Below are positions 5,797 through 12,487 of a DNA stretch of 13,899 bases, piece after piece. A model generated the notes under the pieces. That model was not told the origin of the DNA. It searched no databases and saw only the letters and a list, made by a program, of their open reading frames with translations. Position 1 is the first letter of the stretch; each line of letters starts with the position of its first letter. Origin of the DNA: Acetobacter sp. UBA5411 (lineage in GTDB: Bacteria > Pseudomonadota > Alphaproteobacteria > Acetobacterales > Acetobacteraceae); NCBI RefSeq assembly GCF_002409645.1, contig NZ_DHNR01000023.1:1-13899 (forward strand), read 5' to 3'. The translations under genes were made by a program, and so were the position numbers.

Positions 5797-6380
5797 CGCT
5801 TTTTCCTTTTCTCTGTTTCAGTGGACCGGGATGGAGCCGAGGGAAAAATAGCGATTTCAAAGGCCCTTTCGACAGCCCGATGAAGTGGCGTCATGTCTCC
5901 AGATGTTGCAATCCAGAGCGTTGCTCCTTCGAGTTGAGCAAGGATATCCTCTGCAACAGCCGCCGGTTCAGAGACTTCCCCGGCATCCAGAATCCCGGCC
6001 ATCGCATCGCGTAATCGCAAGAAAAATGCCCTTACCGCTTCCTGAGCGTCCGGTGTCTGCGCTGTCACGCCATAAGCGAGATGCAGCCCCACGCAGCGCC
6101 CCCGCGTCTCGAACGTCTCCGCAATCCGCCTGATCAGCGTCCGCCAGGCAGCACGCCAGTCCGTCTTAGAATCCGGGAGATCGGCCAGCGTGTCGTCGAG
6201 CGTCAGGACCAGAACCTCGCGCACCAGCGATTCTTTCGACGGAAAGCGCGTGTAGAGGCTTTGCGGACGCAGGCCCACGCGATCGGCCAGATCACGCATG
6301 GATGCGCCTTCGTAGCCGTAATCGCGAAACAGCTCTCGGGCTTCGACAACAATCCGGTGGATAGGAACGGGTTCTCGCAT
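5793..6380 (-). CDS. TetR/AcrR-family transcriptional regulator (first)
   Basis: A 195-residue repressor-type regulator. The N-terminal helix-turn-helix (about 8-54) is IVVEARELFRDYGYEGASMRDLADRVGLRPQSLYTRFPSKESLVREVL, a clear TetR signature; the ligand-binding C-terminal domain is divergent as usual. The tail is very basic (RSTETEKRKKR). The ATG at 6380 has AAAGG about five bases upstream. It diverges from the glutathione S-transferase gene, and a perfect dyad at 6395-6410 lies 14 nt from its start. Its stop overlaps the LOG start, making a regulator-enzyme operon. The most economical model is repression of its own operon and of the GST gene by this protein, with release by an electrophile or other toxic compound. 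Confidence 0.9.
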   Translation of the reverse strand: MREPVPIHRIVVEARELFRDYGYEGASMRDLADRVGLRPQSLYTRFPSKESLVREVLVLTLDDTLADLPDSKTDWRAAWRTLIRRIAETFETRGRCVGLHLAYGVTAQTPDAQEAVRAFFLRLRDAMAGILDAGEVSEPAAVAEDILAQLEGATLWIATSGDMTPLHRAVERAFEIAIFPSAPSRSTETEKRKKR

Positions 6381-6387
6381 TTCGCCT

Positions 6388-6417
6388 TTGACTCACGAAC
6401 AGTCGTTCGTACACAAT
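6388..6417 (+). promoter_or_regulatory. GST promoter with embedded TetR-type operator
   Basis: TTGACT (6388-6393) and CACAAT (6412-6417) are 18 nt apart and could be the -35 and -10 of the GST gene. The spacer holds ACGAACAGTCGTTCGT (6395-6410), a perfect dyad with 6-bp arms and a 4-nt centre. A dyad placed between -35 and -10 beside a divergent TetR gene is the classic repressor layout. The -10 match is only fair; the dyad is certain. Confidence 0.65.
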
Positions 6418-6490
6418 AGACCGCAAGCTGCCGCCGGGCAAGACCCATGTGTTTCCTGTTCTTCTATCTCCAGCCAAAGGACACCTCCTG

Positions 6491-7084
6491 ATGCTTCTCT
6501 ATGATCTGGATGTCTCCGGAAACTGCTACAAAATCCGACTTTTCGCTGCCCTAACCAACACGAAGCTGGATCTCGTTCCGGTCAATCTTGCGGCAGGTCA
6601 GAACCGTGATCCAGATTTTCGGAAATTGAACCCGTTCGGGGAAATCCCGGTTCTGGTGGATGGTGACTTCATACTCCGGGACTCTCAGGCCATCCTGATC
6701 TATCTTGCCGGTCGACTGACGGACCGCAGCTGGTGGCCTGAAGACGCCATATCACAGGCCACCATCACACAATGGCTTTCAGTGGCGTCTAGCGAGATTC
6801 GCAACGGCCCCAACGCCGCCCGTCTGATCCGGAAATTCGGGTATCCCCTCGACATGGGCACGGCCATGCGCTGGACCGACGGCCTCCTCCCGGTGCTTAA
6901 TACGCATGTCGAGACACAAGATTGGTTTGCGCTCTGCCGCCCTACAATTGCCGACTGCGCTCTCTTTCCCTACCTCGCACTGGCACCCGAAGGCGGTATC
7001 GACCTTACCCCCTACCCGGCTCTTACGCGCTGGCTCGATCGCGTCCGGCATTTACCGGGTTTCGTCTCCATGCCGGGTCTCTAG
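6491..7084 (+). CDS. Glutathione S-transferase family protein
   Basis: A 197-residue cytoplasmic protein expected to conjugate glutathione to electrophiles or to act in related thiol chemistry. The thioredoxin-like N-terminal domain has LYDLDVSGNCYKIRL with Ser9 or Asn11 near the usual catalytic position. It also has the cis-Pro segment NPFGEIPVL (47-55) and DSQAIL (64-69), which binds the gamma-glutamyl group. The helical C-terminal domain includes the N-capping box PTIADCALFPY (151-161). I start at ATG 6491, 10 nt after AAGGA, because upstream codons from 6449 encode no family-like residues. The gene diverges from a TetR regulator with a dyad in the promoter, suggesting inducible detoxification. 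Confidence 0.9.
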   Translation: MLLYDLDVSGNCYKIRLFAALTNTKLDLVPVNLAAGQNRDPDFRKLNPFGEIPVLVDGDFILRDSQAILIYLAGRLTDRSWWPEDAISQATITQWLSVASSEIRNGPNAARLIRKFGYPLDMGTAMRWTDGLLPVLNTHVETQDWFALCRPTIADCALFPYLALAPEGGIDLTPYPALTRWLDRVRHLPGFVSMPGL

Positions 7085-7480
7085 GGAGATTGTTGAGGCA
7101 TGAAGGCAATCCCTGCCGTCTTGAAATCACATCACAGCAACATGTGCAGGAAGCAAAGATCTAAGCGGAAGACATCAACCATATTTGGCAGAGGTCACAC
7201 AATCCGGAAGTTTCAAGGGTATATCCAGCTATGGGGGAGTTACCGATAATCGGGAAGGCACCGGGCTCTGTATAATGAAGCATTCAGAAGGCGTCACGGT
7301 GGCAGGCCGTGTCATCAGTTCACTATTTCAAAATAGGACTGCGGGAACAGTCCAGAGCACGAGCCATACATATGCTGATCATCCTTGGAATTACTGCGAC
7401 CACTCAGGTTTGCTATAGCAAATAATCCTCCGGGTTAGTTTTCCCGCAAAAAAAACGACGAACATGAAACGCACGCTTTA
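7085..7480. other. 396-nt gene-free stretch between convergent GST and RND genes
   Basis: No convincing gene is seen. A 77-codon frame (7185-7418, plus) starts at TTG without a ribosome site and resembles no family I know. A 6-bp hairpin (GGACTG/CAGTCC, 7336-7353) and a perfect 14-bp palindrome TTTGCTATAGCAAA (7409-7422) are present. A run of eight A at about 7448-7455 gives a U-run in the RND transcript, but no solid stem precedes it, so I do not call a terminator. Confidence 0.5.
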
Positions 7481-10400
7481 TTATTCTGTATTATGTTCGG
7501 CATGAATCGTCCCCAATGACTTCCTCGGCCAGAGAGTATATAATGCTGGCAGAAAAAGGAGTGTCAGCACGGTACCGGCGGCAGTTCCGCCAATCAGAGT
7601 AAATGCCAGTGCTCCCCAAAAAATCGACTCAGTCAGTGGAATGAATGCCAGGACTGCCGCCAGGGCCGTCAGGATGACAGGGCGTGCCCGTTGTACCGTG
7701 GCTTCGACAACTGCATCGGAAAACTCCATGCCGTCTGCCAGATTAGTGTGGATCTGACCAATCAGAATCAGCGTATTGCGCATCAGGATGCCTGAAAGAC
7801 CGATGAGACCAAGGATCGCATTAAACCCGAAGGGCTGGTGAAACAGGAGAAGCGTGGGAACCATTCCGATGAGGCCGAGAGGTGCCGTCAGAAAGACCAT
7901 CGTCATCGCCGATAGAGATCGGGTTTCGACAACGATAACCCCGAGCATGAGCAGAATCATGATCGGAAAAATCGGTGCCATTGCTGCGTTGGCCTTCGCG
8001 GACTCTTCGGTATTACCTCCCGTTTCAATACGATACCCTTCTGGAAGGGTCGTTCGCAAAGGCTGCAGCACCTTGTCCAGTCGCGCGGCGACCTCGGGCG
8101 GCTGAAGCTGATCATTGATATCCGCCTGCACGGTCATCGTCGGAATGCGATCTCGCCGCCACAGAACAGGCTCTTCGCTGCGATATTCCAGCATGCCGAT
8201 CTGCCGCAGCGGGATACGACGGCCGTCACCGGCAATGATATCCTGATCGAGAAGCCGGGCCGGGTCTGCACGAGACTGGCCGTCGGAGCGCACGATCAGA
8301 TCAACCGACCGAATATCCTTGGTAGCCTGGGCCGCGCTTATGCCCTGCAACATAAATCGGGTTTGACGCGAGACAGTGTCAGGTGAGAGACTCAACTGCG
8401 CCAGCCTGCTCTGATTCATCACGAAATGCAGGGATAGCTGTTTTTCTCCCCAGTCGGTATTCACCTGCCGCGTCTCGGGATCGGCCCGGACAATATCGCT
8501 GACCTGCTGAGCGATATGACTTACTGTTTGGGCGTCCGGCCCCATGACGCGGTACATGATCGGAAAATGCGTATAAGGACCAAAGACGAACTCGGTCGCA
8601 CGCACCCTAGCCTCTGGCGCCAGGCCCTTCGCGACTTCCTGGCGCAAGCTATCGCGCAGCCTGTCTCTCTGCTTCGCGTTTGTGGTCATAATAACGATTT
8701 TTGCAAATGCCGGATCAGGCAGTTCCGGATTATACGCCAGAAAGAACCGGGGAGCGCCCCCACCGATATAGCTTGTGACGCTGAGAGTTTCAGGCTGCTT
8801 CTGTAGCCAGTCACTGACTTTCCTTGCTGCTTCGGCCGTGCTTTCGATGGGTGCTCCTTTCGGCATTATTACTTCTGCCAGCAGCTCCGGTCGATCCGAA
8901 CTGGGAAAAAACTGCTGCCGCACAAATCCCATACCGACAAACGCCAGCACGAACAGGCAGACCACGCCTGCACAGACGGCCTTATTATGAGTTATTACGC
9001 TGCGGACCAGCCGCCTGAAACGCTCATACCGTGCGGATTGATACGGTGGCTGCGCATGTGCTGCCCGGAGATCAGGCAGAAATTTGACACCCAGATAAGG
9101 CGTAAAAATAACGGCGACAAACCATGACGTGATGAGAGCGAACGCGACGATCCAGAAGATGTTTCCTGCGTATTCACCTGCGGCTGATTGTGCAAAACCG
9201 ATAGGTGTAAAACCAATGATCGTCACGAGTGTTCCCGCGAGCATCGGTGCCGCCGTGTGAGACCATGCGTAGGACGCGGCCGCAATACGGTTCATGCCCT
9301 CCTCAAGCTTCACGACCATCATTTCAATAGCAATGATCGCGTCATCGACAAGAAGTCCAAGTGAGATGATCAGGGCGCCAAGCGTGATCCGATCGAGCGC
9401 GCGCCCCGTTACAAGCATGAGGATCATGACGATTGCCAGCGTCAGAGGCACGGCAGCTGCCACAACGAGACCCACACGAAAGCCGAGGCTGATAAAGCTG
9501 ACCAACATGACGACGCTCAACGCCACGAAGAATTTCAACATGAACTCGCCGACGGCCGCGTGAATATTTTGCGCCTGATTAACGATCCGCGTGAGCGTAA
9601 TCCCGACCGGCAGGCTCCGGTTGATCCCATCTTCAGCATGAGACAGCGCAGCACCGAGCTTCAGGCCATTCCAGCCAGGCCGCATGACAACATTGAGAAC
9701 CAGGCTGGACTGGTTGTTATGACGGGTCAGAAAATCCGGTGGTTCCTCATAACCTGTGTGGACCGCCGCGATATCACCCAGTCGAACAGTCCGGCCCCCC
9801 ACACTGATCGTTGTGTTTCCGATAATGTCCGGTCGCGACAGTGGTTGCCGCGTACGAACATAAATCCGACTGGCACTGGTTTCGACAAAACCCCCATCTA
9901 CAACATCATTCCGTTCCTGAAGCGTCTGGATAACGTCCGTTACGCTCAGGCCGAGTTCTGCCAGCTTCGAGTGTGAGAGATCGATATACAGCCGCTCCGG
10001 CTGCTCCCCGACAATCGCTACTTTTTGGACCCCTGGCACATGCAGAAGCTTCTCTCTCACGGTCTCCGCAGCACGGGTCACCAAGAAGAGCGGAACATCC
10101 CTGCCTTCAAGGGTATAAACCGTGAAGACCACGTCGGAATATTCGTCGTTGACGAAGGGGCCAATAGCACCTCGTGGAAGCACATGCGCGCTGTCCCCCA
10201 GTTTCTTCCTCGCCTGATAGAACTCCTCCGGCACGGCAGATGGAGGTGTATTGTCCTTGAGGGTGAGCATCATGACCGCCATGCCGGGGCGTGCCATTGT
10301 TTCCACCCGGTCATACCAGGTCAACTCCTGCAAGCGCTTTTCCAGCGGATCGGCAACCAGATCCTGTACCTCCTCTGCTGTAGCGCCTGGCCATAGAACA

Positions 10401-10552
10401 GTGGCTGTCAGCGTCTTGACGGTAAAACTTGGTTCCTCTGCACGGCCGAGTGCAAAGAAAGCATAGGCACCGGATAGGGCGAGCGCGACGATCAGGAACA
10501 GCGTGATCGCCTGTTCCCTAACCGCCCATGCCGAGAGATTGAACGCCTTCAT
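7481..10552 (-). CDS. RND efflux transporter permease subunit (AcrB/HAE1-like)
   Basis: Inner-membrane proton-driven drug or metabolite exporter of 1023 residues, normal for the family. Transmembrane helix 1 is at about 14-34 and a porter domain precedes the helix bundle at about 336-490. The motif SLGLLVDDAIIAIEMM carries Asp403 and Asp404, the proton-relay pair (AcrB Asp407/408). The second half repeats the layout with a helix near 525-545 and a C-terminal bundle from about 860 on. The position of AcrB Lys940 holds Arg925 (GILMRNTLILI). The ATG at 10552 overlaps the adaptor stop as ATGA, so translation is coupled. Sequence does not reveal the substrate; absence of CusA-like metal-binding context argues for organic compounds. 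Subfamily assignment within HAE1 is uncertain. Confidence 0.95.
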   Translation of the reverse strand: MKAFNLSAWAVREQAITLFLIVALALSGAYAFFALGRAEEPSFTVKTLTATVLWPGATAEEVQDLVADPLEKRLQELTWYDRVETMARPGMAVMMLTLKDNTPPSAVPEEFYQARKKLGDSAHVLPRGAIGPFVNDEYSDVVFTVYTLEGRDVPLFLVTRAAETVREKLLHVPGVQKVAIVGEQPERLYIDLSHSKLAELGLSVTDVIQTLQERNDVVDGGFVETSASRIYVRTRQPLSRPDIIGNTTISVGGRTVRLGDIAAVHTGYEEPPDFLTRHNNQSSLVLNVVMRPGWNGLKLGAALSHAEDGINRSLPVGITLTRIVNQAQNIHAAVGEFMLKFFVALSVVMLVSFISLGFRVGLVVAAAVPLTLAIVMILMLVTGRALDRITLGALIISLGLLVDDAIIAIEMMVVKLEEGMNRIAAASYAWSHTAAPMLAGTLVTIIGFTPIGFAQSAAGEYAGNIFWIVAFALITSWFVAVIFTPYLGVKFLPDLRAAHAQPPYQSARYERFRRLVRSVITHNKAVCAGVVCLFVLAFVGMGFVRQQFFPSSDRPELLAEVIMPKGAPIESTAEAARKVSDWLQKQPETLSVTSYIGGGAPRFFLAYNPELPDPAFAKIVIMTTNAKQRDRLRDSLRQEVAKGLAPEARVRATEFVFGPYTHFPIMYRVMGPDAQTVSHIAQQVSDIVRADPETRQVNTDWGEKQLSLHFVMNQSRLAQLSLSPDTVSRQTRFMLQGISAAQATKDIRSVDLIVRSDGQSRADPARLLDQDIIAGDGRRIPLRQIGMLEYRSEEPVLWRRDRIPTMTVQADINDQLQPPEVAARLDKVLQPLRTTLPEGYRIETGGNTEESAKANAAMAPIFPIMILLMLGVIVVETRSLSAMTMVFLTAPLGLIGMVPTLLLFHQPFGFNAILGLIGLSGILMRNTLILIGQIHTNLADGMEFSDAVVEATVQRARPVILTALAAVLAFIPLTESIFWGALAFTLIGGTAAGTVLTLLFLPALYTLWPRKSLGTIHAEHNTE

Positions 10553-11664
10553 TGCATCTGCGCCTGGTCAGGCGCGATCGTCACAACTTCCCCCGCATGG
10601 AGGTCATGGACACCAGCAGCGACCACCTGTAATTCGCCGGAAGCACGCAGGTCGCGCATTCTCTGATCGGGCATTATAACAGCCGCGCTGCCTTCAACAC
10701 GCCGGAGAGGCACCGGGTGAAACGCGACCTTCTTGTTAGATGGTTCGATGATCCATACGCCCGGTGCGCTTCCCATATCGAAAACTGCAGAAAGAGGAAC
10801 GACCATATCGTCGGACAGTGACGATGTCAGCGTAACAGTGAGCGTCTGTCCGATCCGTAAGTTCGTCGGAGAATTCGGGATGATGTACCGTGCGTTCACC
10901 GTTCTCGTTGCAGTATCTTCAATAGCGGCGATCTGGCGGAGCGACGCGGCGCGCGTGATGATCTGATCGCTCTTTGCATCTGAAACGATCGCTGAAGAGC
11001 CGATAGGAAGATTCATGTCTTCGGGGAGATCAACCGACGCCTCCAGAGGACCGGCTGATGCGAAGGTCAGGACCTGTTGGCCTGCCGATACAACATTACC
11101 GGCCTCGGCAAAAACGGAAAGCACCGTACCGTCATGGTCGGCCCTCAAAACCGTATAGTCGTCCCGGTCAGTCGCGATCCTGCGATTGGCGTCCGCCGCC
11201 ATGAGTTGTGCGTGGAGACTTTCGGCACGACTGCGTATTCCATCGTAGAAAGACTTCGACACGGCGCCCGTCTGATCCAGACCCCGATAACGACGTTCGT
11301 CAGCCGCTGCATTCTCCCAGGCCGCACGCAACGATGCCGCATTAGCGCTCTGGCTGGTCACGTCATGCGCAAGATCGGTTCTGTCGAGGGTCATCAGTAC
11401 ATCACCGCGATGTACGACCTGACCCTCGTCGACCTTCCGGGAAACTATTTTCCCCGCAACACGAAAGGCAAGCGTGGGCTGCACGCGTGCTGCGACGACA
11501 GCGGGATATATCGGGGACGAAGAGGTCGTGCTGCCGGGAACAATCACAAGGACGGCACGCGGAGCCGTGCGCGGATCTGACGGCGTATGCCTATTGCAAC
11601 CAACTACGGGCATGAGGAGCAATATGCCCAGCCACTTCCCGAAAAACCGTCTTCTTGGCGGCAT
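10549..11664 (-). CDS. RND efflux periplasmic adaptor (membrane fusion protein), lipoprotein
   Basis: A 371-residue periplasmic adaptor that would link the permease to the outer membrane channel. The N-terminus is a lipoprotein signal: basic PRRRFFGK, hydrophobic WLGILLLMPV and lipobox VVGC with Cys23 as the acylation site. The split biotinyl-lipoyl domain is recognisable in AGKIVSRKVDEGQVVHRGDVLMTLD (about 70-94) and ADHDGTVLSVFAEAGNVVSAGQQVLTF (about 175-201). A short alpha-hairpin lies between (about 97-165). Beta-barrel and membrane-proximal domains follow to the C-terminus. The ATG at 11664 has GAGGGAG about eight bases upstream. The stop overlaps the permease start, so the two form one operon. 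Confidence 0.93.
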   Translation of the reverse strand: MPPRRRFFGKWLGILLLMPVVGCNRHTPSDPRTAPRAVLVIVPGSTTSSSPIYPAVVAARVQPTLAFRVAGKIVSRKVDEGQVVHRGDVLMTLDRTDLAHDVTSQSANAASLRAAWENAAADERRYRGLDQTGAVSKSFYDGIRSRAESLHAQLMAADANRRIATDRDDYTVLRADHDGTVLSVFAEAGNVVSAGQQVLTFASAGPLEASVDLPEDMNLPIGSSAIVSDAKSDQIITRAASLRQIAAIEDTATRTVNARYIIPNSPTNLRIGQTLTVTLTSSLSDDMVVPLSAVFDMGSAPGVWIIEPSNKKVAFHPVPLRRVEGSAAVIMPDQRMRDLRASGELQVVAAGVHDLHAGEVVTIAPDQAQMQ

Positions 11665-11712
11665 TCAAATTGCTCCCTCGATACATCGTGGGAGCCATCT
11701 TCGCCGCGAGTG

Positions 11713-11740
11713 ATGATATTGTCAATTCGTCACTTGTTAA
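11713..11740 (-). promoter_or_regulatory. Putative promoter of the adaptor-permease operon
   Basis: On the minus strand TTAACA (complement of 11735-11740) and TATCAT (complement of 11713-11718) are 16 nt apart, each one base from consensus. The spacer contains AGTGACGAATT, nearly repeated in the TetR/outer-membrane-factor region (AGTGACGATTT, 12415-12425). On the plus strand TTGTCAATTC (11719-11728) and TTGTTAATTC (11734-11743) form a 9/10 direct repeat. This is a plausible TetR-controlled promoter between the regulator and the adaptor. Confidence 0.5.
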
Positions 11741-11742
11741 TT

Positions 11743-12351
11743 CTATACTGAAAGGCTCCTCAGCACCAGGCCGGCCAGGAGAGAGGCATCCTCAATAAGG
11801 GTATTATGATTGAACTCGAGAAGCACGGGATGTCTGACAGGCTGGAGTGCAAGGACCACTCCACGGCAGGCTTCTTCTAGTGGAGTCTTGCGCTCAAACT
11901 CTCCTGCGTCCCTGCCATCGGCAATCACCGATCTGACGTGTGACAGCAATTCCGCGTCGAAGTCGGCGGCCGTCGACCAGCCTTCTTCCAGAGCCGCGAG
12001 CACAATGTCGTGCATTTTCCGGTCATTGAACAGAAGGTCGATTCCGTCACGGGCAAGGGTCAGAAAGATGAGGCGAAGCCTCTCCGACGCTGGTTTGCCG
12101 GAGCCCATGGCATCCTTGACGTCCGCCATCACCCGCTCGTGACACTGGCGACAGATCTCTTCGCCGATAGCCCGTTTGGAATCAAAGAACTTGTAGATAT
12201 ATGCAGTCGAGAGACCGATCGCCTTGGCAAGGTCAGCGACAGTCGTTTTCTTGTATCCATAGTGGCGGAAATGCTCATTGGCGGCATCGAGAATCTGCTC
12301 CCGCCGCTCATGGTCTATCGGGCCTCTCTGACCTTTGCCTGCTGACTGCAT
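11743..12351 (-). CDS. TetR/AcrR-family transcriptional regulator of the RND efflux locus
   Basis: A 202-residue TetR-type regulator. The helix-turn-helix (about 18-66) reads REQILDAANEHFRHYGYKKTTVADLAKAIGLSTAYIYKFFDSKRAIGEEI. The C-terminal domain matches regulators commonly found beside RND pumps in alphaproteobacteria (RLRLIFLTLARDGIDLLFNDRKMHDIVLAALEEGW). The ATG at 12351 has GAGG about six bases upstream. It lies directly upstream of the adaptor on the same strand (78-nt gap with its own putative promoter) and diverges from the outer-membrane-factor gene. It is therefore placed to control all three pump genes. Inducing ligand unknown. Confidence 0.92.
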   Translation of the reverse strand: MQSAGKGQRGPIDHERREQILDAANEHFRHYGYKKTTVADLAKAIGLSTAYIYKFFDSKRAIGEEICRQCHERVMADVKDAMGSGKPASERLRLIFLTLARDGIDLLFNDRKMHDIVLAALEEGWSTAADFDAELLSHVRSVIADGRDAGEFERKTPLEEACRGVVLALQPVRHPVLLEFNHNTLIEDASLLAGLVLRSLSV

Positions 12352-12383
12352 CCGAACCTCACGTCGAAAAAGGGAACACTTAA

Positions 12384-12425
12384 TTCATACGTTGAGCTAC
12401 TCACGTTGACAATGAGTGACGATTT
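12384..12425. promoter_or_regulatory. TetR/outer-membrane-factor divergent control region
   Basis: For the minus-strand TetR gene, TTGTCA (complement of 12407-12412) and TATGAA (complement of 12384-12389) are exactly 17 nt apart. A dyad ACTCA (12399-12403) / TGAGT (12413-12417) with a 9-nt spacer covers this -35. AGTGACGATTT (12415-12425) nearly repeats the motif in the adaptor promoter. I see no good -10 for the plus-strand gene after TTGACA (12406-12411). The region probably binds the TetR protein. Confidence 0.45.
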
Positions 12426-12487
12426 ATGGAACACGTCATACGCCACACTCCATGCGGCTGCACCAATTCACAACAGAGGTTCCCAAG

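Noticed and set aside
7185..7418. 77-codon plus-strand open frame between GST and RND genes
   Set aside because: TTG start without ribosome site, no recognisable motif; treated as chance or decayed sequence.
7441..7480. Eight-A run that could give a U-tract terminator for the RND operon
   Set aside because: No stable GC stem directly precedes the run on the transcribed strand.
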